A stretch of DNA of 64,000 bases from Aquisediminimonas sp031376385 (lineage in GTDB: Bacteria; Pseudomonadota; Alphaproteobacteria; Sphingomonadales; Sphingomonadaceae): assembly GCA_031376385.1 (NCBI GenBank), contig JANMDQ010000028.1, forward strand, positions 62,001 through 126,000, read 5' to 3'. Positions 53,082-61,763 of this stretch are shown piece after piece. Made by a program: the position numbers and the translations under genes. Positions within the stretch are counted from its first letter, which is position 1. The number at the start of each line of letters is the position of its first letter. Below the pieces are notes generated by a model. The model worked only from the letters and a program-made list of their open reading frames with translations. It had not been told where the DNA came from and ran no database searches.

Positions 53082-53141
53082 TTAGACCGCGCTTATCCCC
53101 CACGTCACCTTTTCCGAACACATTGCTGAACCATGAGACAT
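53082..53141 (-). CDS. Very small ORF (19 aa) with a perfect anti-SD-matching ribosome site
   Basis: The ATG at 53141 is preceded by AAAGGAGGTGATCC, an unusually long match complementary to the 3' end of 16S rRNA. The in-frame peptide is MSHGSAMCSEKVTWGISAV. In an overlapping frame without a start codon, the sequence SWFSNVFGKGDVGDKRG continues with LIREWSFPVVS (to 53050). A one-base shift just after the ATG would join the two. The product is not recognised. The strong SD makes translation here very likely. Confidence 0.5.
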   Translation of the reverse strand: MSHGSAMCSEKVTWGISAV

Positions 53142-53253
53142 CGGATCACCTCCTTTCGCTTGTTGCGTCAAAGCCGACCTATCGGTGCGACTGAAAGTAA
53201 GATGAATCATTTTGAGGTTGGGATCAAGGGAGAAATGCCTTTCTGCTGAAATT

Positions 53254-53796
53254 CTATCCCGCTCGGCAGTCCTCAACGACGCGCGCGATTTCGGGCCAGC
53301 TTGGCACAATCAAATCAGGAGTGCCTTTGATCTGCACGACGAACTTCCCGCGACTATAGGCCATCATGTCCAGCTGTGGATCATTGGCCACCAGTTCTGC
53401 GGCGACCAGTGGAGGTGTGCCGCCGGTGTTGGCCGCAGGGAAGGTTTTGAGGCCTGATGTGGCGCGGATTGTCATTTTCCCGGTCTCGCCTGCAGCAAAC
53501 TGGCCGCTGTGGGTCAGATAGACGCGCTTTGCCGAAATATCGCAGCGAACCGCGAACAGCGCGTCTGCGTCTTTTGGGCCGAACAATGCAATCGAACCGC
53601 GCCTATCCTGTCGGTAAACCCAATCGCCCGGGCTTGCTGGATTATCCTCCCAACTGCTCGTCGGTGGTACATGAGGTGCTGGTTTTGGTGCAGACGGGGG
53701 AGCGGCCACGGGTTGCGGCGGAGGAGGCGACGGGGCCTCTCGCGTGGAACAAGCGCTTAGAATTGCGCAGAGGAGGGGCGTGACGCGTGACTTCAT
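53254..53796 (-). CDS. Lipoprotein of unknown function
   Basis: A 180-residue lipoprotein candidate. The signal peptide ends in the lipobox LSAC (Cys16), followed by a Pro-rich linker (PPPPQPVAAPPSAPKPAP). The C-terminal domain (RGSIALFGPKDADALFAVRC, LMMAYSRGK-like strands and PEIARVVEDCRAG) is a beta-rich fold with two Cys that could pair. No known family is recognised. It lies between the small ORF and the TonB receptor gene. Confidence 0.75.
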   Translation of the reverse strand: MKSRVTPLLCAILSACSTREAPSPPPPQPVAAPPSAPKPAPHVPPTSSWEDNPASPGDWVYRQDRRGSIALFGPKDADALFAVRCDISAKRVYLTHSGQFAAGETGKMTIRATSGLKTFPAANTGGTPPLVAAELVANDPQLDMMAYSRGKFVVQIKGTPDLIVPSWPEIARVVEDCRAG

Positions 53797-53885
53797 ACAC
53801 GCGTTATGGACGGTTGGGGTGGTGATCTCAACCCCATCCCCGTTCGAACCGAGCCCGAACGGGGATGGGGTGGTATCAAGAGGTT

Positions 53886-56393
53886 CTAAAACTTATACCC
53901 TGCCTCAACCCCGATGATCCGGCGCGCGCCGGGCGAGATGAAAGATCCGCCAAATTCGATAGCTGGAATCGCCTCGTTGATATATTTTTTGTCGAACAGG
54001 TTTTCGGCAAAGACTGATAGTTTCCAGCTTTCGCCTTCTACGCCAATGCGGCCATTGAAGACGCCGTAACTGTCACGCCGCGCAATGCCGTAGCGGGCGT
54101 TGCCGACCACGGCGGGAAGCGCCAGCGCAGAGATCGGCAGCAAGCCGCTAAACAAGGTTGGCCGCTCCTGATCCTGCACGGTGTGGAACCATGTTGGCCC
54201 CGTGATCCGGTAATCACCGCGTGCGATCAGTTTGATTCCGTCCGTAATACCCGTATCAAATTGCGCACCGACGTTGATCGTGTAATCTGCCGTATAGGGA
54301 GATTTATTGCCGACTGTGTAGGGGCGGCTGCTGTTCTTCTTGATCTTGCTGTCAGTCACATTGACCGAACCAAAGACGCTAAACCCATCAACGACCTTCG
54401 CGTTCACGTTCAATTCCGCGCCCAGCACAGACACCCGGTCAATGTTGGATACGGTGCGGAGAAGGCCAAAGCTGCCGACGAAAAATTCGAAGAACTGCAT
54501 GTCCTTGATCCGAGTTGCATAGCCCGCAAGGTCAAAGGTGACGCGCTTGTCGAACAGAGAACTTTTCACGCCAACTTCAAAGGCGCTCGAGACTTCCTTG
54601 TCATATTGATCGGGGATCGAGACGCCTGCACCGATGAATAGGTTGAAGTTGTTGTTGATGATCGTTGACGAACCCTGATTGTTGAAGCCGCCCGATTTGA
54701 AGCCGATGCCCCAGTTGGCGTAGATGTTCGTTGCATCGTTCGGACGCCAGCTGAGGCTAACCTTGGGCTGGATTTGTTTGAAGCTTTTTGATTTGGGCGT
54801 GAACGCGCCAAAGGCCTGGCCAGGGTTGATCGGGCCGCCTGTGAACGGGTCTGTCGCGGTGGGCACCAGGCTGGATGTGCTGCGGTCTTCAATGTCATAG
54901 CGCAGCGCTAGACCAAGCTTGAGCTGATCTGACGCTTCATAATCCGCCGCACCGAACACCGCATAAACATTGGTGTTGAAATCGTCGGCGAGCAATAGCG
55001 AGGTCGGGTTCGCCGTGCCGGGCGCATTGTAGAGATTGCGGATCACGCCCGCACCGGTGTCTGCGCCAAGGCTGACGCCGACTTGCCGGTCAATATGCAG
55101 GAAATAGCCGCCAATCTGCCAGCTGAGCGCGCCATCACTGTCTGACGCTAGCCGAATTTCGGCGCTGAAATCCTTTTGATCGCGAGTCTGATACTGGGTG
55201 CCATCGCAAGTGGTTGGCGAATAGGGGCCGAAGGTTGAACCGTTTGCTGGCGCGAAAATGAACGGCACGGGGATCGCGCCAATGCCGCCGGGTTGGTTCA
55301 CCGGAAAGCCTCTGAGTGCCGCAGTTGACGCAAAACAAGAATTGACCGCCGCCGCTCCAGACGGTTGAGCTGCTGAAATATAGCGCGCGAAATCGGCCGA
55401 GGTGCCGTCGGCAACAAGGCTCTGATTTACATTGGAATAAAGCATCCAGGCCGTCAGTTTCGTTGATCCGAAATCATGATCAATCTTGAACGATCCATCG
55501 AATGATTTTTGATCATTGGTCGGGCGGATATTGCCATAATAGCGGAATGGATGCTTGTTCACATCTTCGTTGAAGGCCGGGTTCACCCCAGCAAAATTGG
55601 GCAGGTGAAACGACGCGTTGAAATTGATCGATGCGCCGGACAGCTTGGCATAGCGCGCCTTGATATCAATTTCGGTATCATCGCCCAACTGGCCGATGAA
55701 GCGGCCATCGACGGCAAACACTTCCTGATCATCTACGACCTTCTTGTTGAGCAAGAGATTGCGGTAAAATCCGTCTGTCGTCCGGTAATAACCGGATAGC
55801 ACAATACCTGCACTGTCGCTGATCGGCGTCGCGATATAGGCCGTCGCTTCGATTGTGTTTTCATTGGCGTAGCTGGCGCGGATGCCGCCTTCTAGCTCGT
55901 CTCCGGGCTTCAACGTTGAAACCACGATGGCACCGGCAGCGGCATTGCGGCCATAAATGGCACCTTGTGGGCCTTTCAGGATTTCAATCTGGCGCAGTGT
56001 GCCTTGAACCTGGTTTAACTGCGCCGTGTTGGTTTTGAGGATGCCGTCCACCACAAGGGCAACGCTGCTTTCGGCGTCACGCGCGCCGTTGATGCCGCGG
56101 ATGTTGATCTGCGTGTCGCCTGCCTCTGCTGTGCCGGTCACAATCGTCACGCCGGGCGTCAGTTGGGCAAAGCCTTGCGCATCATCTGCGCCGGTTTTCG
56201 CGAGCATATCAGCCGTGAGCACGGAGACCGAGGCGGGAACATCGATCAGCCGCTCGCTCTGGCGGCGGGCGGTGACGATGATTTCGCCACTTTCGGCTTC
56301 TTCCTCGGCCGCTGCCTCTTGGGCGAAAGCGGGCATTGCGGTTACAGCAAACGCGGCGATGCTGCTCAGTAACAATGTTTTGGTCGTGCGCAT
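53886..56393 (-). CDS. TonB-dependent receptor of the catabolic island
   Basis: An 835-residue receptor. Signal peptide TLLLSSIAAFAVTAMPAFAQ; TonB box-like EIIVTARRQSERLIDVPASV; plug domain with ADDAQGFAQLTPGVTIVTGT and GPQGAIYGRNAAAGAIVVST; a barrel with NIYANWGIGFKSGGFNNQGS; C-terminus IIGVEAGYKF ending in Phe. It matches sphingomonad receptors that import aromatic or other organic compounds. ATG 56393 is chosen; the frame to 56426 overlaps the NTF2-like gene. It is the last gene of the left arm, 29 bp after the NTF2-like gene. Confidence 0.92.
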   Translation of the reverse strand: MRTTKTLLLSSIAAFAVTAMPAFAQEAAAEEEAESGEIIVTARRQSERLIDVPASVSVLTADMLAKTGADDAQGFAQLTPGVTIVTGTAEAGDTQINIRGINGARDAESSVALVVDGILKTNTAQLNQVQGTLRQIEILKGPQGAIYGRNAAAGAIVVSTLKPGDELEGGIRASYANENTIEATAYIATPISDSAGIVLSGYYRTTDGFYRNLLLNKKVVDDQEVFAVDGRFIGQLGDDTEIDIKARYAKLSGASINFNASFHLPNFAGVNPAFNEDVNKHPFRYYGNIRPTNDQKSFDGSFKIDHDFGSTKLTAWMLYSNVNQSLVADGTSADFARYISAAQPSGAAAVNSCFASTAALRGFPVNQPGGIGAIPVPFIFAPANGSTFGPYSPTTCDGTQYQTRDQKDFSAEIRLASDSDGALSWQIGGYFLHIDRQVGVSLGADTGAGVIRNLYNAPGTANPTSLLLADDFNTNVYAVFGAADYEASDQLKLGLALRYDIEDRSTSSLVPTATDPFTGGPINPGQAFGAFTPKSKSFKQIQPKVSLSWRPNDATNIYANWGIGFKSGGFNNQGSSTIINNNFNLFIGAGVSIPDQYDKEVSSAFEVGVKSSLFDKRVTFDLAGYATRIKDMQFFEFFVGSFGLLRTVSNIDRVSVLGAELNVNAKVVDGFSVFGSVNVTDSKIKKNSSRPYTVGNKSPYTADYTINVGAQFDTGITDGIKLIARGDYRITGPTWFHTVQDQERPTLFSGLLPISALALPAVVGNARYGIARRDSYGVFNGRIGVEGESWKLSVFAENLFDKKYINEAIPAIEFGGSFISPGARRIIGVEAGYKF

Positions 56394-56422
56394 GTTAAAT
56401 CTCCCTGACTTTTGTATTGATT

Positions 56423-56821
56423 TCAAACTAGCGGGTTAGCCCCGCTCATATAAACAGTGACTTCCTGAAATTTTCCGTCCCGAACGCGCCAGAAATTGGT
56501 GTTGAACAGGCGCGTTACCTCTCCATCATGGCCGGTCAGCACGGCTTCGAACGACGCTGAGATGCGACCGTTTTTCTCATCAACGGTACAGGTAAAATCT
56601 TTGTGAACGATGGTGGCATAGCTGCTGAAGAAATCATCGAACATACGGCCGATCTCTGCCTTGCCGCTGTGGCGGGTAAAGGCGGTCTGCACGCAAAATA
56701 GAGCTTCATCGTGGAAGCAGGCGAGCGCGGCGTCTTTGTTTTTCGCGTCGACATTGGCAAAATACTGCTTGATCGCCAGATCAATTAGTTGAGTGCGGGT
56801 CAGAGTGGGCTCATATTGCAT
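56423..56821 (-). CDS. NTF2/SnoaL-like protein 2
   Basis: A 132-residue cone-shaped NTF2-like protein. LIDLAIKQYFANVDAKNKDA, ALACFHDEALFCVQTAFTRH and the C-terminal FQEVTVYMSGANPLV fit the SnoaL-like fold, which contains isomerases, cyclases and dehydratase-like proteins. It is paralogous to the upstream gene (shared pattern and 20 identical bases near the 3' ends). Start and upstream stop overlap by one base. A heterodimer is possible. Confidence 0.8.
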   Translation of the reverse strand: MQYEPTLTRTQLIDLAIKQYFANVDAKNKDAALACFHDEALFCVQTAFTRHSGKAEIGRMFDDFFSSYATIVHKDFTCTVDEKNGRISASFEAVLTGHDGEVTRLFNTNFWRVRDGKFQEVTVYMSGANPLV

Positions 56822-57255
56822 CAGGCGTCCCCTTCCTTCAGCAGATTATCGCCGCTCATATAAACAGTGACGCGATGAAACTTGTCGCCTTTCAAATAGA
56901 AGCGGTTGCAATTTTCATACCTCAGTTCATCCCCGCCGTTGGGCGTGATCAGCACTGTGAACTGCGAATTGACGGCATTGGTTTCGGGGTCTCCCGTGTG
57001 AACGAAATTGCCATGCCAAATTGAAGAGAAATCAGCGAAAAGCTTGGTGAACATCGCGCGGATCGCCGCCTTGCCGTTGTGCACTGTATTCGACGTGGCT
57101 TCTGTCAGCACCGCGTCTTCCGTGAAGCAATCGAGCACCTGATCGAGTGCCTTATTATCAACGCCGTCGAAATAGCGCTTGGTCACGATATCAATATAGT
57201 GAGGGTAGGGCAAAGCCACCTGTCCGGGGCAGCCTTCACTCCATTCAACCATCAT
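56821..57255 (-). CDS. NTF2/SnoaL-like protein 1
   Basis: A 144-residue NTF2-like protein: IDIVTKRYFDGVDNKALDQV, LDCFTEDAVLTEATSNTVHN, and FHRVTVYMSGDNLLKEGDA at the C-terminus. The fold is a small alpha+beta barrel with a hydrophobic pocket, used by enzymes such as ketosteroid isomerase and polyketide cyclases. Its start overlaps the racemase-like gene by 4 bp. It sits in the transport and catabolic operon, so it may act on the imported compound. Confidence 0.8.
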   Translation of the reverse strand: MMVEWSEGCPGQVALPYPHYIDIVTKRYFDGVDNKALDQVLDCFTEDAVLTEATSNTVHNGKAAIRAMFTKLFADFSSIWHGNFVHTGDPETNAVNSQFTVLITPNGGDELRYENCNRFYLKGDKFHRVTVYMSGDNLLKEGDA

Positions 57256-58004
57256 GCAGATCCTTTGCGGATGCCCGGGTCATTGCCGACTTCGGGGGAG
57301 CGGAAGGCTTTCTTGCTATGGGTCATCCCCAGCGTCACGAGCAGTTCAGCCTGTTTATACGCGATCAAGCCGGGGTTGATCACTGGAATCGGCAAATTCG
57401 CGGCAAGCCACGTAGCGGATTGGTGCATTGTGGTGGAGCCAAGCACAATCACATCCGCGCCGTCATCCTTCATTGCTTTGGTTGCTTCGGCCTTCAATTT
57501 TTCAAAAATAACCTCTTCTTTACCCGCGAGCAATTCCGTCACATCGGGGCGGGTATTGATTGACCGGAGTGAGGCGCAGCGCTCCCACAGGCCATACTCA
57601 GTCAGCGTTTTTTCATAGAGCGGGAACCATTCATCCCACATGGTCAACACGGTGAATTTCTTGCCCAGCATCATCGCCATGTGAAATGCGCATTCGCCGG
57701 GCCCCACGACTGGGATAGAAAGGCGGGAGCGCAGCGGCCTCAGCCCTGAATCACTCACCGTATCTATCACAACGGCGGAATACCCTTCAGCTTCGGCATC
57801 AATCCCGGCCTGAAACACGGTCCAATCCATCAGCAATGTGTCATGATAACTGTCGCCAAGTGCCGCGCCCCAGCCAACAGCGGCAAATTCCGGCTTGAAA
57901 CCGGGCGCTATAAGATGCGCTGGCAATTGTTCCGCGCGATTGGCGACGCCAGCGTCGTCCATAGGGATGGGCACGATCACTTTGATGCGATGCTCAGACG
58001 ACAT
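57252..58004 (-). CDS. Asp/Glu/hydantoin racemase-family protein lacking both catalytic cysteines
   Basis: A 250-residue protein of the aspartate/glutamate/hydantoin racemase fold: KVIVPIPMDDAGVANRAEQL at the N-terminus, IDAEAEGYSAVVIDTVSDSG with GLRPLRSRLSIPVVGPGE, and ADVIVLGSTTMHQSATWLAA. In hydantoin racemases the first catalytic Cys lies in a motif like ACFGDPGL and the second in LGCAGM; here these are Thr82 (IDTVSDSGL) and Ser190 (LGSTTM). ATG 58004 is chosen. It leads the left operon and is divergent from the GntR gene. It may be a non-racemising isomerase, lyase or hydrolase. Confidence 0.75.
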   Translation of the reverse strand: MSSEHRIKVIVPIPMDDAGVANRAEQLPAHLIAPGFKPEFAAVGWGAALGDSYHDTLLMDWTVFQAGIDAEAEGYSAVVIDTVSDSGLRPLRSRLSIPVVGPGECAFHMAMMLGKKFTVLTMWDEWFPLYEKTLTEYGLWERCASLRSINTRPDVTELLAGKEEVIFEKLKAEATKAMKDDGADVIVLGSTTMHQSATWLAANLPIPVINPGLIAYKQAELLVTLGMTHSKKAFRSPEVGNDPGIRKGSA

Positions 58005-58045
58005 AACGCGGCTTGGCCTCCAGCAAGATTGCACTTTCGTCTCTA

Positions 58046-58055
58046 TTGTATACAA
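58046..58055. promoter_or_regulatory. GntR/FadR-type operator, site 1
   Basis: TTGTATACAA is a perfect palindrome in the 80-bp divergent promoter between the racemase-like and gntR genes. The same 10 bases occur at 58750. It is flanked by a wider inverted repeat GCACTTT ... AAAGTGC (58031-58061). Confidence 0.65.
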
Positions 58056-58084
58056 AAGTGCAAAGTCAAGCCATTGGAAATGCT

Positions 58085-58747
58085 ATGTCACGTGCGTCAG
58101 ACCGGGCCTACGCCCAAATCAGAAGCATGATCCTGTCCGGGGTGCTGCCGCCGGGTGAACAGATCCGCGAAGAGGCACTTGCTGACACGTGCGGCGTGTC
58201 CCGTACCCCCGTTCGCGATGCGCTCCGCCGGTTGGAGGCGGACCTCTTCATAAGGCGCTCTGATACACAACGCAGCTTCGTTGCGGATTGGTCAATCGAT
58301 GACATCGAAGATGCTTTTGTGTTACGGACTATGCTGGAGGGCCATGCTGCGCGGCGGGCCGCAACGCGTGTGACCTGGGATCAGATCGAGCGGCTAAAAA
58401 TCCACAACAAGGCGATCCAATCGGCCGTTGCGCCCACAGTGCCAGACATCCCAACGTTCCTGGATCACAATCGCCAGTTCCATACCATCGTGATGGAAGC
58501 TGCGGCATCTCCGCGCCTTTCGAACATGCTAGGCCAGATCGTCGAACAGCCCGTCGTTTTGCGCACGGCCCTTCATTATGATCGGGATAATCTCATCCGG
58601 TCTCTGCACGAACATGAGGAACTGGTGTTTGCTTTTGAGCGGCTGGATGGCGATTGGGCAGAAGCGGTGATGACGGCGCATATCCGCCGCGCGTTTCACG
58701 CTTATTCGGAGGCCCACCGATCTGGGCGCAATGAGTTGGCGGCTTGA
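58085..58747 (+). CDS. GntR-family transcriptional regulator (FCD/FadR group)
   Basis: A 220-residue regulator. Winged helix: AYAQIRSMILSGVLPPGEQI, then CGVSRTPVRDALRRLEADLF. The effector-binding FCD domain has DAFVLRTMLEGHAARRAATR, DHNRQFHTIVMEAAASPRLS and ERLDGDWAEAVMTAHIRRAF, with metal-binding-type Asp/His residues. The ATG at 58085 fits the family; a longer frame to 58013 crosses the operator. It lies between two TTGTATACAA palindromes. It probably represses the divergent catabolic operons until an organic-acid-type effector binds. Confidence 0.88.
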   Translation: MSRASDRAYAQIRSMILSGVLPPGEQIREEALADTCGVSRTPVRDALRRLEADLFIRRSDTQRSFVADWSIDDIEDAFVLRTMLEGHAARRAATRVTWDQIERLKIHNKAIQSAVAPTVPDIPTFLDHNRQFHTIVMEAAASPRLSNMLGQIVEQPVVLRTALHYDRDNLIRSLHEHEELVFAFERLDGDWAEAVMTAHIRRAFHAYSEAHRSGRNELAA

Positions 58748-58749
58748 TT

Positions 58750-58759
58750 TTGTATACAA
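58750..58759. promoter_or_regulatory. GntR/FadR-type operator, site 2
   Basis: TTGTATACAA inside a longer TTTGTATACAAA palindrome (58749-58760), between the regulator gene and the lyase gene. It is identical to site 1 at 58046-58055. Confidence 0.65.
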
Positions 58760-58778
58760 ATATGCGAGAACGCGAGTC

Positions 58779-59696
58779 GTGAACCAGAACCGCTCCATTG
58801 AATTTGTCGAAGTCGGCCCGCGCGACGGCCTGCAAAATGAGCAGGTGTTGATTGCGACGTCTGACAAGCTTGACCTGATCGATCATGCGATTGCGGCAGG
58901 CGCGCGGCGGATAGAGGTCGCAAGCTTCGTCAACCCCAAGCGCGTGCCGCAAATGGCGGATGCGGAGGCCGTCTGCGCGGGGCTTCCGACACGCGATGAC
59001 GTAACCTTCATTGGCCTTGTGATGAACGCGCGCGGGGCCGAACGGGCAATAGCGACGGGCCGCATTGATCAGCTAGGCGCAGTCTGCGTTTCCACAGATC
59101 AGTTTGCGACGGCCAATCAGGGGCAGACCAGCGCTGAGTCCGTAGACGTCGCCAAAGGCATCGTTGCAATGGCGAAGGACGCTGGCCTGACCGCCCAAGT
59201 CACCATCGCGGCGTCATTTGGTTGCCCGTTCGAAGGCGAAGTTGCCGAGGATCATGTCGTCGCAATGGCAATCTCGCTTGCCGAGGTCGGCCCCGCCGAA
59301 ATCGCGCTGGCGGATACAATTGGTGTTGCGAACCCCGCCCATGTTGGCCGACTGGTGGCCAGAGTGAGGGAAGCCATCGCGCCCATCCCGGTGCGTGTTC
59401 ATTTTCACAATACGCGCGGCACTGGCCTCGCCAATGTCTGGGCGGCGATTGAGGCGGGGGCATCAACTGTCGACGCGTCGATTGGCGGTCTGGGCGGCTG
59501 TCCGTTTGCGCCGGGGGCGGCGGGCAATGTGTGTAGCGAAGATGTCATCTATATGCTTGACCGCGCGGGCGTTGAAACAGGTATGAATTTGGACCGGCTG
59601 ATCGGGGCAAGCCTTTGGCTGGCGGGTGTGATGGATAAGCCTTTACCGGGAATGGTCGCGCGCGTGGCGCCCTTTCCAGGGGTGATCGCCGCTTAG
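58779..59696 (+). CDS. Hydroxymethylglutaryl-CoA lyase-type enzyme
   Basis: A 305-residue HMG-CoA-lyase-like TIM barrel. FVEVGPRDGLQNEQVL holds the Arg and Asp of the active site, RVHFHNTRGTGLANVW the metal-binding His-x-His, and GLGGCPFAPGAAGNV the catalytic Cys. The family cleaves 3-hydroxy-3-methylglutaryl-CoA to acetyl-CoA and acetoacetate; some relatives cleave other 3-hydroxy-3-alkyl-acyl-CoAs. The GTG at 58779 is the best start; the ATG at 58731 overlaps the regulator gene. It is followed by the hyuA-like gene 18 bp later. Confidence 0.88.
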   Translation: MNQNRSIEFVEVGPRDGLQNEQVLIATSDKLDLIDHAIAAGARRIEVASFVNPKRVPQMADAEAVCAGLPTRDDVTFIGLVMNARGAERAIATGRIDQLGAVCVSTDQFATANQGQTSAESVDVAKGIVAMAKDAGLTAQVTIAASFGCPFEGEVAEDHVVAMAISLAEVGPAEIALADTIGVANPAHVGRLVARVREAIAPIPVRVHFHNTRGTGLANVWAAIEAGASTVDASIGGLGGCPFAPGAAGNVCSEDVIYMLDRAGVETGMNLDRLIGASLWLAGVMDKPLPGMVARVAPFPGVIAA

Positions 59697-59714
59697 TTTT
59701 AGGAGACGAAGAGC

Positions 59715-61763
59715 ATGGGTTACCGTTTGGGTGTTGATGTCGGGGGTACGTTTACCGACTTGCTGCTGTTCAACGAAGCGACAGGCGCGTGCTGGCGGCA
59801 TAAGACGCCGTCGACGCCGCATGACAGTTCCGAAGGCATATTGAACGGCGTCACGGCCATTTGTGATGCGGCAGGCGTGGCGGCGACGGAAATCGATTAT
59901 TTGCTGCACGGGACAACTGTGGCGACCAACGCAGTGCTGGAAGGCAAAGGCGCGCGCGTTGGCCTGATCACGACCGAAGGCTATCGCCATATGATGCAAA
60001 TCGCGCGCAGTTTCGTGCCCGGCGGTTTGGCCGCGTGGATCATTTGGCCAAAACCGCAGCCGCTCGCCGCACTTGAGGATACAGTCACTGTCAAAGGCCG
60101 CATGGATGCTGCTGGCAATGAAGTGCGTCCGCTGGATGAGGCCGATGTGCGCGCGGCGCTCACGCAGCTTAAATCCCAAGGGGTAGAAGCCATCACCGTT
60201 TCCCTGATCAATGCCTATGTCAACGGCGCGCACGAAACGCGGATTGGGGAGCTGGCGCGTGAGATTATGCAGGAAATCCCCGTATCGCTCAGCCATGAAG
60301 TCCTGCCCGAAATGCAGGAATATGAGAGAACTTTGACGACTGTCGCCAACGCGGCGGTGCGGCCTGTGGTTAGCAAATATGTGTCCAACCTGCGCAATAA
60401 GCTGGCGGTGGCTGGCATGGCGGGGAAGCTTTCTCTGCTCCGTTCTGACGGCGGGTTGATGTCAGCACAAAAAGCGGAGGAGCATCCAGTCAACATTTTG
60501 ATGTCCGGTCCTGCAGGCGGCGTCACTGGCGCGCTTTGGGTGGCGAAAAATGCAGGTTTCAAGAATATCCTGACGCTGGATGTCGGCGGCACGTCCACTG
60601 ATGTGGCGCTCATCGAGAATTTGGAGCCACGCCGGGCGCGCACAACTGAGGTCGGGCATTTGTCAGTGCGCGCGTCATCGCTGGATGTGAAGACGGTGGG
60701 CGCAGGCGGGGGGTCCATTGCCTATGTGCCAGAATTGACAGGCGCGCTGCGTGTGGGTCCACAATCGGCAGGCGCTGTTCCGGGGCCAGTGGCTTACGGC
60801 AAAGGCGGCGAATTGCCGACGGTGACGGATGCGAATGTTGTGTTGGGCTATTTGCCGGAAAATCTGCTTGGCGGCAGTTTCAAGCTCGACCGCGAAGGCG
60901 CGACGCGCGCGGTGCAGACGATTGCCGATGCGCTGAAGATTGATCTGATGGCCGCCGCGCGCGGGATCATCGATATTGTGAACGAGAATATGTTCGGCGC
61001 GCTCCGAATGATTTCGGTGCAGCAGGGCTATGACCCGCGCCATTTCGCGTTGATGGGATTTGGCGGGGCAGGGCCACTGCATGTGAATGCCGTTGCACGG
61101 TTGATGGGCAGTTGGCCCGCGATCTCCCCGGTTTCTCCGGGCGTATTATGCGCGCTGGGTGATGCAACCACGCGGATGCGGACGGAAACAGCGCGGTCCT
61201 TCTCAAAGCTCGCGACGCAAACGCAAGCGGATGATCTGATCGGCATTCTGACTGAGATGGAGGCACAGATTCGCGCTGACCTCCGTGCGGACGGTGTCGC
61301 AGAAAGCGCGATTGAAACTGAATTTGAAGTTGATGTGCGCTATGCGGGGCAGGCGTTTGAGGTGCCGCTGACCATCACGATGGACCAGCTGCGCGAAGGG
61401 GGCATTGCCGCGATACTCGCCCGCTTTGATGCAGAGCATCACCGACTTTTCACTTTCAACATGGAAACGCCGCACGAAATCGTGAACCTGCGCGCTGTGG
61501 CGCTGGGGCAATCGCTCAATCTGCCAGCGGCTGAATTGCCAAAGGGCAACGGCGATCCGATTGCCGCGAAAATGCGCGATCACGTCTTGTGGATGGATGG
61601 CCGCGAACAGGCAGCCGTCATCTATGACCGCGCACTGTTGAAACAAGGCGATATCATCGCTGGCCCGGCGATTGTTATCGAAATGGATTCCACAACACTC
61701 ATTGAAACTGGCTGCACGGCAATTGTCGATGCGGTTGGCAATATATTGATTTCGCTGTCGTGA
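59715..61763 (+). CDS. hyuA: Hydantoinase/oxoprolinase family protein, subunit A (or ketone carboxylase beta-like)
   Basis: A 682-residue ATP-utilising protein. N-terminal RLGVDVGGTFTDLLLFNEAT and LHGTTVATNAVLEGKGARVG; second ATPase block LMSGPAGGVTGALWV and LTLDVGGTSTDVALI; GGSIAYVPELTGALRVGPQS and LMGFGGAGPLHVNAVARLMG. Family members hydrolyse hydantoins or 5-oxoproline with ATP, or carboxylate ketones (acetone or acetophenone carboxylases). AGGAGACGAAG lies upstream. The B subunit is downstream, but a 246-bp repeat-filled gap separates them. Confidence 0.88.
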   Translation: MGYRLGVDVGGTFTDLLLFNEATGACWRHKTPSTPHDSSEGILNGVTAICDAAGVAATEIDYLLHGTTVATNAVLEGKGARVGLITTEGYRHMMQIARSFVPGGLAAWIIWPKPQPLAALEDTVTVKGRMDAAGNEVRPLDEADVRAALTQLKSQGVEAITVSLINAYVNGAHETRIGELAREIMQEIPVSLSHEVLPEMQEYERTLTTVANAAVRPVVSKYVSNLRNKLAVAGMAGKLSLLRSDGGLMSAQKAEEHPVNILMSGPAGGVTGALWVAKNAGFKNILTLDVGGTSTDVALIENLEPRRARTTEVGHLSVRASSLDVKTVGAGGGSIAYVPELTGALRVGPQSAGAVPGPVAYGKGGELPTVTDANVVLGYLPENLLGGSFKLDREGATRAVQTIADALKIDLMAAARGIIDIVNENMFGALRMISVQQGYDPRHFALMGFGGAGPLHVNAVARLMGSWPAISPVSPGVLCALGDATTRMRTETARSFSKLATQTQADDLIGILTEMEAQIRADLRADGVAESAIETEFEVDVRYAGQAFEVPLTITMDQLREGGIAAILARFDAEHHRLFTFNMETPHEIVNLRAVALGQSLNLPAAELPKGNGDPIAAKMRDHVLWMDGREQAAVIYDRALLKQGDIIAGPAIVIEMDSTTLIETGCTAIVDAVGNILISLS

